A stretch of 14,265 nt of DNA from CAZEAN01 sp964510225 (GTDB lineage Bacteria > Planctomycetota > Planctomycetia > Isosphaerales > Isosphaeraceae), in assembly GCA_964510225.1 (NCBI GenBank), contig CAZEAN010000147.1, positions 1 to 14,265 on the forward strand. Direction: 5' to 3'. Under the pieces are notes generated by a model. It was not told where the DNA came from, made no database searches, and saw only the letters and a program-made list of their open reading frames with translations. Made by a program: the position numbers and the translations under genes. Positions 1-6,403 of the stretch are shown one piece after another. The stretch's first letter is position 1; each line of letters opens with the position of its first letter.

Positions 1-1586
1 CCTACTTCTCCACCGGCGCAGCCCACGCCCCGCACCAGCCGCCGCTCGACTGGCGGGGGAAGAACGAGGGCAAGTTCGACATGGGCTGGGACGAATACCG
101 CGAGGTTGTCCACCGGCGCCAGTTGGAGATGGGCATCATCCCGCCCGGGACAGAACTCACCCCGAGACCGGCGGAGATCCCGGCCTGGGAGGAGCAGTCT
201 CCCGAGGCCCAGCGGCTCATGATCCGAGAGATGGAGAACTACGCCGACTTCCTTCAGCATACCGACTACGAGGTCGGTCGGTTGGTTGACGCGGTCGAAG
301 ACATGGGCGAGCTAGAAAACACTCTGGTCTTTTACCTCATTGGTGACAACGGATGCAGTGCCGAGGGGACGCTCAACGGCATCATCAACGAGATGATGTC
401 GCTCAACGGCATCCAGCCCGAGGTCGAGACGATGCTCAAGCGGATCGACGAGATCGGCAAGCCTGGCACGTCGCCACACTTCGCCGTCGGCTGGGCCTGG
501 GCCGGCGACACGCCCTTCCAGTGGACCAAGCAGGTCGCCAGCCACTTCGGCGGCACCCGCAACCCGATGATCATCTCCTGGCCAGGGACGATCACCGACG
601 AAGGTGGGCTGCGGCCGCAATTCCACCACGCGATCGACATCGCACCGACGATCCTTGAGGTCGCTGGCATCGCCGAACCGAACAGCCTCGACGGCTATTC
701 GCAGAAGCCGATGGAGGGGGTGAGTTTGGCCTATACCTTCGACGAGGCAAACGCTGACACTCCGACCCGTAAGGTGGCCCAATACTTCGAGATGTTCGGC
801 AACCGCGGCGTTTACTACGACGGCTGGTACGCCTGCGCCCGCCACGGCCGGTTGCCCTGGGAGAACGCCGGCTCCTTCGCGTTCGACGAAGACGAATGGG
901 AGCTCTACCACATCGCCGAGGACTTCAGCCAGGCCCAGGACCTCGCCGACGCGCAAACGGCCAAGCTCCAGCAGCTTAAGAGCGTCTTTGTTGCCCAGGC
1001 GACCCGCTTCAACGTGCTCCCGCTCGACGACCGATTCGTTGAGCGGACCGACGTAACTCTCAGACCCAGCTTCTTCGCCGGTCGAAAGACGCTGACGTTT
1101 TATCCTGGTATGGTTCGCCTACCTGAAGGCAGCGCCCCGAAGACTTCGAGCGCTTCGCATGCCATCAGCGTCAATGCCGAGATCCCTGAGGAGGGTGCCG
1201 AAGGTGTCCTCTTCTGTATGGGAGGCGACACAGCCGGGTGGTCGCTTTGCGTCGAGGACGGCACGCTGACTTATCACTACAACTACTTCGACACCGAACG
1301 GACCACAATCTCGGGCGATGGGGCGCTGGCGGCCGGCCCGGCCGAGATCCGGATGGAGTTCGTCAACGAGGCGGATCGCCCGGGCGGCCCGGCTTCTGTC
1401 GCCTTGTTCGTCGATGGCAAGCAGGTCGGCAAGGGACGTGTGCCCCGTCAGGTCCCCTCACGATTCGGGGTCGAGTCGCTCGACGTCGGCATGGACACGC
1501 TCTCCCCGGTGAGTCGGACCTACGAGGACAAGCTCCCCTTCGCGTTCACCGGGACGATCGAGCGAGTGACGCTCGAGTTGGATTGA
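1..1586 (+). CDS. Arylsulfatase (AtsA-like), 3' part, N-terminus outside window
   Basis: C-terminal 527 residues of a sulfatase (PF00884 type), which hydrolyses sulfate esters, in planctomycetes often of sulfated polysaccharides. The frame is open from base 3, so the gene starts upstream; the N-terminal C-x-P-x-R segment carrying the formylglycine cysteine is not in the window and activity cannot be judged. Visible family marks are the conserved His in the AHAPH strand near base 25, the metal-binding GDNG motif near base 345, and Lys at 528-530 in WTKQVASHFGGTRNP, matching the active-site Lys region of arylsulfatases. The region after about base 1070 (FFAGRKTLTFYPG onward, ending FTGTIERVTLELD) is the beta-rich C-terminal domain of long AtsA-like enzymes of about 750-800 residues. 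The stop is TGA at 1584-1586. It is more GC-rich than the next gene and separated from it by a palindrome, so probably a separate transcription unit. The natural substrate cannot be told. Confidence 0.93.
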   Translation, partial: YFSTGAAHAPHQPPLDWRGKNEGKFDMGWDEYREVVHRRQLEMGIIPPGTELTPRPAEIPAWEEQSPEAQRLMIREMENYADFLQHTDYEVGRLVDAVEDMGELENTLVFYLIGDNGCSAEGTLNGIINEMMSLNGIQPEVETMLKRIDEIGKPGTSPHFAVGWAWAGDTPFQWTKQVASHFGGTRNPMIISWPGTITDEGGLRPQFHHAIDIAPTILEVAGIAEPNSLDGYSQKPMEGVSLAYTFDEANADTPTRKVAQYFEMFGNRGVYYDGWYACARHGRLPWENAGSFAFDEDEWELYHIAEDFSQAQDLADAQTAKLQQLKSVFVAQATRFNVLPLDDRFVERTDVTLRPSFFAGRKTLTFYPGMVRLPEGSAPKTSSASHAISVNAEIPEEGAEGVLFCMGGDTAGWSLCVEDGTLTYHYNYFDTERTTISGDGALAAGPAEIRMEFVNEADRPGGPASVALFVDGKQVGKGRVPRQVPSRFGVESLDVGMDTLSPVSRTYEDKLPFAFTGTIERVTLELD

Positions 1587-1617
1587 ACCGAACGGAGCAT
1601 GGTCCTCCCGTCAACCC

Positions 1618-1655
1618 TGTGCGACTAGCGAACCGCGCGGTTCGCTAGTCGCACA
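1618..1655. repeat. Perfect 38-bp palindrome (intergenic)
   Basis: Two 19-nt arms, TGTGCGACTAGCGAACCGC and its exact reverse complement, meet with no spacer. The element begins 32 bp after the sulfatase stop and lies 126 bp before the next start. It could act as a transcription terminator hairpin for the sulfatase, but no T-run follows on either strand. A dispersed REP-like intergenic repeat or a binding site for a dimeric protein are the alternatives. The symmetry is certain; the function is not. Confidence 0.9.
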
Positions 1656-1780
1656 CAGTCATCACTCCAATTGAAAATCTGTTGGTTGCCGAATCGGAGC
1701 CAGATGACTCTCAATCTTCGACCCCGATTACGAAAAAACAATTTCAACATACACTGGTGTAGGTTGATCGAGTACTCACG

Positions 1781-2905
1781 ATGACGACCATCAAAGCAAA
1801 ACAACCTCCGATCCGGATCGGCATCATCGGCGCCGGTGCCGTCAGCGATTATCACCACGTTCCGGGGATCAGGCTCGATCCCCGTGCCGAACTCGTCGCG
1901 GCCTGTGACTTCAATCCCGACCTCCTCAAACAACGAGAGAGGGACTGGGGGCTTAAATTCACGTCGACTGATGCCCTCGAAGTGATCAACCACCCTGAGG
2001 TCGACGCATTGATTATTGCGACACCGAATGACCTTCACCACGCGCAGTCCATTGCGGCGGCACAAGCGGGTAAACATCTGATGTGTGAAAAACCGCTTGC
2101 GCTTAATGCGAAGCAAGTTAAAGAAATGTACGAGGCTGCTCGGGACAACGGTGTGGTCCACATGACGGCGTTTACCTATCGATTTGCGCCGTCGATGCGC
2201 TACTTGGACCACCTCCTGAAATCAGGAATACTCGGCGAGCCCCGGCACTTCCGCTCTCAACGATTCCTGGACTGGCCTGAGACTAGTTGGGGATGGCGGC
2301 AATATAAGTCGAGAGCAGGAGCCGGTGACCTCTTTGACATGACGATCCATCGGATTGACTTCGCGATTGGCTTGCTCGGTCCGATCGCCCGAGTCACTGG
2401 CGCGGTCGCCCAATTTGCTCCCCGCGATCAGAACGCCTCCGGCGACCCCTGTCCTCCCTCCGAGGTCGACGACTGGTCGGCAATCATCGGCGAGTTCGAG
2501 TCGGGAGCAACAGGAGTCTGGGAGGGGACAACCCTCGCGAAAGGCTACCATCGGAATGGGTTCGGTCACGAGTGGGCCGAAATCAACGCTGCTGAAGGAT
2601 CGGCGGTCTACCAACTCCATGAGCCGAATACGATCCTGATCGGGACAACCGGGAACGACCTCAAGCCCGAGCCGGTACCTGCTTCATTCCTGAAACCGGC
2701 CTCGAGTCCACGCGATCCATTGGAGGGAGCGCCTGCGACCGTCTTCCGTTACGACCTGGTCTTCGAGTTCGTTTCGGCAATTATCGAAGGTCGACAAGCA
2801 ATTCCGAGCTTCCTTGATGGACTTAATGCACAGATCGTCGCAGATGGCGTCCTCAAAGCCCATGCGGAACGAACTTGGGTCAACACCCCAGTTGCCTCGC
2901 CTTGA
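1781..2905 (+). CDS. Gfo/Idh/MocA family NAD(P)-dependent oxidoreductase
   Basis: 374-residue dehydrogenase of the glucose-fructose oxidoreductase/inositol dehydrogenase/MocA family, expected to oxidise or reduce a sugar, inositol or related polyol with NAD(P). The N-terminal Rossmann fold starts with IRIGIIGAGAVSDYHH (glycine motif at residues 14-19), followed by the acidic end of strand 2 at ACDFNP. The family motif CEKP is at residues 102-105 with the catalytic Lys104. The C-terminal domain has the G-D-L-x-D-x-x-x-H-R-x-D signature at residues 182-193, with His190 as likely proton donor. There is no signal peptide or twin-arginine motif, so it should be cytoplasmic, unlike many planctomycete paralogues. 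ATG at 1781 is the only sensible start because the glycine motif follows 13 residues later; no strong Shine-Dalgarno site precedes it. The substrate cannot be assigned. Confidence 0.93.
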   Translation: MTTIKAKQPPIRIGIIGAGAVSDYHHVPGIRLDPRAELVAACDFNPDLLKQRERDWGLKFTSTDALEVINHPEVDALIIATPNDLHHAQSIAAAQAGKHLMCEKPLALNAKQVKEMYEAARDNGVVHMTAFTYRFAPSMRYLDHLLKSGILGEPRHFRSQRFLDWPETSWGWRQYKSRAGAGDLFDMTIHRIDFAIGLLGPIARVTGAVAQFAPRDQNASGDPCPPSEVDDWSAIIGEFESGATGVWEGTTLAKGYHRNGFGHEWAEINAAEGSAVYQLHEPNTILIGTTGNDLKPEPVPASFLKPASSPRDPLEGAPATVFRYDLVFEFVSAIIEGRQAIPSFLDGLNAQIVADGVLKAHAERTWVNTPVASP

Positions 2906-2914
2906 TCGGTAATA

Positions 2915-3127
2915 TTATCCAATCCGATCGCTGATGATCACTCGATGCATCAACTCGAATGTTGTCACACGACCGGTTTCGAGTGACAACTCCCAGATGC
3001 AGAGACCGTTCAAATTTAGGAATACCGATCCATGAACGCCGATGTCATTGACAGGCGTCAGAGGCCTGTTATAGTCGACGAATGAATTCGGATTCCCTCT
3101 CCACGGATCCTGAGGTTTGAACGTCAT
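2915..3127 (-). CDS. Doubtful small ORF, 70 aa, in the gap before the HlyD-type gene
   Basis: A minus-strand frame beginning MTFKPQDPWRGNP and ending HRVIISDRIG fills almost all of the 220-bp gap between the oxidoreductase and the HlyD-type gene. Its ATG (3125-3127) overlaps the first bases of the plus-strand gene. It is not a shadow of a coding region, and its composition is protein-like (Trp, Pro-Asn-Ser-Phe-Val, Leu-Asn-Gly-Leu). I recognise no family. A run of 70 open codons is only weakly significant at this base composition, no clear ribosome binding site was seen, and the start overlaps a divergent gene. It may be a small gene, the remnant of one, or chance. Confidence 0.2.
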   Translation of the reverse strand: MTFKPQDPWRGNPNSFVDYNRPLTPVNDIGVHGSVFLNLNGLCIWELSLETGRVTTFELMHRVIISDRIG

Positions 3128-4583
3128 GTTGGTCCGTCGATGCCAGAACCGACGTTGGTTCATTGGGCTCAAGTGGGTTGCGGGACTCCTCACGACTTTG
3201 AGTTTACTTCTAATCCCAGCGATTCAATTATTCCGGAGTAGTTCTGAACCATCCGAGCAATGGGAAGGAAGCGGTGTCGGCACCATCGCATTAGCGATTG
3301 TTGACGAATCGATCGTGCTCGGTGGTCCGGTCACTTCTGTGGACCAGTCGCTGGTCAAGGCTAAGGTCGAGCAACTTCGGGGCTTACCGAGTTTCCCGGG
3401 CGTCTTCGGCCCGGCGCCTCCCGCACCGATCCTCGAAGTGATCCCGCAAGGCACCAATGTCCACGAAGGAGACGTCCTCTGCCGACTTGACTCTTCGGCC
3501 TATCAAGAAGCCCTCCGACTTCAACTTCTGGAAGTCGATCGGGCTCAATCCGATCTCGCCCGCGCCCAACTCAGTGTTGAAGTGAATCAGATTGAGCTTC
3601 TGGCCTATCGTGAGGGGGAGCGGACTCGGATCGCAAAAGAGAAAAACGTGGCCTTAACTCTCGCACAGACCCGATTGGCACGGGCTGAAGACGTCAGCGA
3701 CTGGTCTCGGGAGATGTTACCACTCGGTTACATTTCGAGCGCTGATCTCCAACGCGACGAACTGGAGCAACTTCGAGCAGAAGTGGAAACTGAAAAAGCT
3801 CGGATTGATTTGGAGACGTTTCAAGAATTCGAGGCCCCTAAGCAGATCAGGACGCTCGAGATCAGACTCGAACAGGCGGAGGCAGAACTCGGTTACGCTG
3901 AGGATCGTCTTCAATCCGCCAAGGAACGTGCAGACAAGATTCGCGAGCAAATCGAGTTCTGCACAATCGTCGCTCCGCACAATGGTTGTGTCTTGTTCAT
4001 GGATCAATTCTACGGAGACCGCTATCAGATCCGTGAAGGATCAGAAGTCTACACAGGATTAACACTTTTTATCCTGACTGACCTCAACGAGCTTGAAGTC
4101 GAAATCGAAGTCCACGAACGGCATCGTCGTTTTCTCGAACTCGGTCAACCCGCCCGGATCACGTTCGACGCCTTTCCGGGGTATAAATCCTCTGGTTCGC
4201 TCCGCAAGATCAGTCTCTTGCCCCACCCAGACTGGAAGCACTTTGGTGAATGGCAGACTTTTCTCGCACGAATCAGTCTGGACGATACTCCCGATGGGCT
4301 CCTCCCCGAGATGCAGGCGAAAGTCATCGTTCGGACTGGATCGAATGATCCTGTTCTCACAATTCCGGCCGAGGCAGTCACGTGGGATCAACAGGGAGCT
4401 TACTGCGTGACGCGATCGAACGGCCGATGGGTCCGGACTCCAGTCGAAGTTGACCGAGGTCGACCGGACCGGCTCGTCCTCCTCCGAGGACCGGAGGAGG
4501 GAACCGAGGTACTGCTCGAACCAGAATCGATTGCCGATAATGGAAGCAGGATCGCGCTGCGAACCTCAGTCATGCTTCGTTGA
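3126..4583 (+). CDS. HlyD/RND-type periplasmic adaptor (membrane fusion protein)
   Basis: 485-residue membrane fusion protein. Such adaptors bridge an inner-membrane pump (RND, ABC or MFS) and an outer-membrane channel. A basic N-terminus (RRCQNRRW) precedes one hydrophobic segment, about residues 16-36, which should anchor it with the bulk in the periplasm. The first half of the lipoyl-like domain is at about 104-122 (EVIPQGTNVHEGDVLCRLD), then a long Glu/Arg/Leu-rich coiled-coil hairpin to about residue 280, the second lipoyl half (TIVAPHNGCVLFMDQF), and beta-barrel and membrane-proximal domains (LEVEIEVHERHR onward). ATG at 3126 is chosen because GAGG (3112-3115) lies 10 nt upstream; an in-frame TTG at 3117 is too close to it. 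No pump or outer-membrane gene is adjacent. The 3' end overlaps the convergent SPFH gene by 18 bp. The family is clear, the cargo unknown. Confidence 0.88.
   Translation: MLVRRCQNRRWFIGLKWVAGLLTTLSLLLIPAIQLFRSSSEPSEQWEGSGVGTIALAIVDESIVLGGPVTSVDQSLVKAKVEQLRGLPSFPGVFGPAPPAPILEVIPQGTNVHEGDVLCRLDSSAYQEALRLQLLEVDRAQSDLARAQLSVEVNQIELLAYREGERTRIAKEKNVALTLAQTRLARAEDVSDWSREMLPLGYISSADLQRDELEQLRAEVETEKARIDLETFQEFEAPKQIRTLEIRLEQAEAELGYAEDRLQSAKERADKIREQIEFCTIVAPHNGCVLFMDQFYGDRYQIREGSEVYTGLTLFILTDLNELEVEIEVHERHRRFLELGQPARITFDAFPGYKSSGSLRKISLLPHPDWKHFGEWQTFLARISLDDTPDGLLPEMQAKVIVRTGSNDPVLTIPAEAVTWDQQGAYCVTRSNGRWVRTPVEVDRGRPDRLVLLRGPEEGTEVLLEPESIADNGSRIALRTSVMLR
4478..4500 (+). other. GC-rich hairpin inside the 3' end of the HlyD-type gene
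   Basis: CCTCCTCCG (4478-4486) and CGGAGGAGG (4492-4500) form a perfect 9-bp stem around a 5-nt loop, about 80 bp before the stop codon. It encodes part of the LVLLRGPEEG segment. It may help stop antisense reading from the convergent SPFH gene or may simply result from codon choice. Confidence 0.4.
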
Positions 4584-5489
4584 GTTTGACGTCGAACCAG
4601 CACTGACGATCGGCTGGGTCGCTCGATCACTGCAGAGCACGACAAGAAGATTGCTGACCATCGTCGCCTTCTTATCGTTGTCCAGCTCGACAAGCTTTTG
4701 GTTCGTGAGCATGGAGAGGGCCATTTCCACCATCCCCACAGCCCCTTCGACGATCTTCTGCCGGGCAGCGATCACGGCGTCAGCCTGCTGTCGCTGGAGC
4801 ATCGCACCGGCGATCTCCGGGGCATAAGCAAGGTGGCTGATCCTCGCTTCGATCACTTCAACGCCCGCTTTCTGGAGCCGGTCTTGAATCTCATTCCGAA
4901 GGTGCTCGGCGACTTCTGACGTCGTCCCTCGGAGCGAGAGGATCCCTTCCTCATGAGCGTCATAAGGATAGACGGAGGCTAGATTTCGGAGTGCAGCTTC
5001 CGATTGGACCTCGACAAAATGCTCATAACGATCGACATGAAAGAGGGCTTCTGCAGTATCGACAACCCGCCAAACGACAACCGCTGCAATCTCAATCGGG
5101 TTCCCATTGCGGTCGTTCACTTTGAGGAGACCGCTTTCGAAGTTGCGGACTCGGGTTGAGATCGCTCTCTTTGTCGTTAAGGGATTTGCCCACCGGAGAC
5201 CGTCAGCCCGGACAGTCCCTCGGTACTGGCCGAACAACTGAAGGACCTTGGCTTCGTTAGGATTCACGGTAAAGAGACCGCTTACTCCGATAATGCCGAG
5301 AGGGATACAGAGCACAGCGGTGACAATCGGCAAGGGGTTTTCATAGATCGCGCCGATAATCAAAACGACAATCGACGCGATAGTGAATCCAATCGATCCG
5401 ATCAACCAGAGGACTCCTGATTGACCTGACGTCACTTGTTCCAACAACGGCGGCTCCGGCTTCGAAGCCGAGGTATTGACTTCTTCCAT
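4566..5489 (-). CDS. SPFH/band-7 domain membrane protein
   Basis: 307-residue protein of the stomatin/prohibitin/flotillin/HflK-C superfamily, which forms membrane-associated oligomers. A polar N-terminus of about 22 residues is followed by two hydrophobic segments, about residues 26-47 (VLWLIGSIGFTIASIVVLII) and 52-73. The SPFH domain starts at VNPNEAKVLQLFGQYRGTV and includes DRNGNPIEIAAVVVWRV and the helix with VQSEAALRNLASVYPYD. The C-terminal part has the typical QQADAVIAARQKIVEGAVGM segment. Start: ATG at 5487-5489 is preceded by GGAGAG (5497-5502) with a 7-nt spacer; the upstream in-frame TTG at 5504 lies inside that site. It overlaps the HlyD-type gene tail to tail by 18 bp. It could organise membrane complexes or modulate proteolysis; no NfeD-like or protease partner is adjacent. 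Confidence 0.92.
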   Translation of the reverse strand: MEEVNTSASKPEPPLLEQVTSGQSGVLWLIGSIGFTIASIVVLIIGAIYENPLPIVTAVLCIPLGIIGVSGLFTVNPNEAKVLQLFGQYRGTVRADGLRWANPLTTKRAISTRVRNFESGLLKVNDRNGNPIEIAAVVVWRVVDTAEALFHVDRYEHFVEVQSEAALRNLASVYPYDAHEEGILSLRGTTSEVAEHLRNEIQDRLQKAGVEVIEARISHLAYAPEIAGAMLQRQQADAVIAARQKIVEGAVGMVEMALSMLTNQKLVELDNDKKATMVSNLLVVLCSDRATQPIVSAGSTSNSTKHD

Positions 5490-5496
5490 CGGTAAT

Positions 5497-5502
5497 CTCT
5501 CC
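5497..5502 (-). promoter_or_regulatory. Ribosome binding site deciding the SPFH gene start
   Basis: GGAGAG on the minus strand sits 7 nt before the ATG at 5489. It includes the bases of the alternative TTG start context, so the shorter 307-residue product is preferred. Confidence 0.6.
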
Positions 5503-5513
5503 AACGACCCGTC

Positions 5514-5570
5514 CGCCCTCGGAGTGAGGGCGTCTTGGGATCAAGAGAAGATTCGACGCTCGATCCCAAG
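5514..5570 (-). promoter_or_regulatory. Structured leader of the SPFH gene: two adjacent hairpins
   Basis: Two stems lie 25-81 bp upstream of the SPFH start. CGCCCTC (5514-5520) pairs with GAGGGCG (5526-5532) over a 5-nt loop. CTTGGGATC (5534-5542) pairs with GATCCCAAG (5562-5570) over a 19-nt loop. Both stems are perfect. No known riboswitch was recognised. They could end readthrough from the upstream minus-strand gene, protect the mRNA 5' end, or form an operator. The rest of the 215-bp gap (5490-5704) also holds a 6-bp hairpin, CGTTCG-TAT-CGAACG (5629-5643), and no gene. Confidence 0.4.
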
Positions 5571-5704
5571 GATTAGGAGATCATCTCGGAAAAAAACAGC
5601 GGGATCTCTTGGCGTCCCGAGTCGCAATCGTTCGTATCGAACGCTTGCTTGATCCCTCGGATGGTTTGACCAATGAACACAGACGCGAATGCTCTCTCAC
5701 GTGA

Positions 5705-6265
5705 TCAGCGATCTAAGTTGATTGATTCGAGCATCTTCTTGAATGCGGGTCGGGCGGCTTTGACGGTCGCATCAGGACCGACTAACTTGATGAAGTAACC
5801 GACGTTGTTGGTCGGCAAAATACCCCCAAGCAGTCGATATCCCTCTTCATCAACCTGATTTGGGAACGAAGTCCGATAACGGCCTGCCGTCTCTACGAAG
5901 GTCACTTTTTGACCACCTGTTGCATCCACGGTTTCTGATTTGATTGCCGGATTCGCACCATTGGCATCGGTGAACTGGCTCTGCCAACGTTGGACATTCG
6001 CCGAGACAGACCCGGCCCCGCCGGGGAAGGCGAAGATCGCAATTAAGGCGGGCTCGTCATCGCCTCGAACGGGATCGATTGAGATCTCCAGGACGCGCAT
6101 CTGGCTCGATGGCTTCCGAGTCTTCCAAGTCGTCGGGATCTCGAAGGACAAGCCGCGGGCCTCGACCTTCTTGGTCTCTGTTTCTTGAGCCGCTTCGACG
6201 ACGCTACCAAAACCGAGTGTCCCAAGACTGGTAACGAGAATCAGGGAGAGATTGAATCGGTGCAT
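5705..6265 (-). CDS. Secreted hypothetical protein, 186 aa
   Basis: A small exported protein. From the chosen start, MHRFNLSLILVTSLGTLGFG is a typical signal peptide with likely cleavage in or after VVEAA, so the product is periplasmic or outer-surface. There is no lipobox cysteine. The mature protein has one compact domain beginning ARGLSFEIPTTWKTRKP and ending with a helix near AFKKMLESINLDR, with AIFAFPGGAGSV, VQRWQSQFTD and a segment GYFIKLVGPDATVKAARPAF. The pattern resembles planctomycete hypothetical proteins and PsbP-like folds that begin with a phrase such as 'F-x-I-P-x-x-W', but no enzymatic residues stand out. ATG at 6263-6265 is chosen because the signal peptide starts there and GGGAA (6273-6277) lies 7 nt upstream; a frame extension to 6376 would put 37 polar residues before the signal peptide. 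The function is unknown. Confidence 0.82.
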   Translation of the reverse strand: MHRFNLSLILVTSLGTLGFGSVVEAAQETETKKVEARGLSFEIPTTWKTRKPSSQMRVLEISIDPVRGDDEPALIAIFAFPGGAGSVSANVQRWQSQFTDANGANPAIKSETVDATGGQKVTFVETAGRYRTSFPNQVDEEGYRLLGGILPTNNVGYFIKLVGPDATVKAARPAFKKMLESINLDR

Positions 6266-6403
6266 GAGCTGTTTCCCAACGTTGTTAGAGGCAGTTCTGC
6301 GCGAAATTGATGCGTTCCGCGACTCTGTCTTCACGAATCGCGGCCCTATTTTACTCGTCCTGATGGTCGGGAACACCCGGGGGGACCGACTGAATCGCGG
6401 GCC

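Noticed and set aside
312..956. Long minus-strand open frame of 214 codons
   Set aside because: It lies entirely antisense to the sulfatase, whose motifs and GC-rich codons explain the lack of stops. Its translation is rich in Val, Gly, Arg and Asp, with no domain.
1750..1761. Small dyad TACAC-TG-GTGTA 19 bp before the oxidoreductase start
   Set aside because: It could be an operator half-site pair, but 5-bp arms are common by chance and no regulator gene is nearby.
1625..2212. Minus-strand open frame of 195 codons ending VRLANRAVR
   Set aside because: It is antisense to the oxidoreductase. The same VRLANRAVR ending also appears in a plus-strand frame only because the 38-bp palindrome reads identically on both strands.
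4566..5489. Idea that the SPFH gene belongs to a defence or NfeD-type membrane module
   Set aside because: No NfeD-like, protease, nuclease or other defence gene is adjacent. The neighbours are an adaptor and a secreted hypothetical protein.
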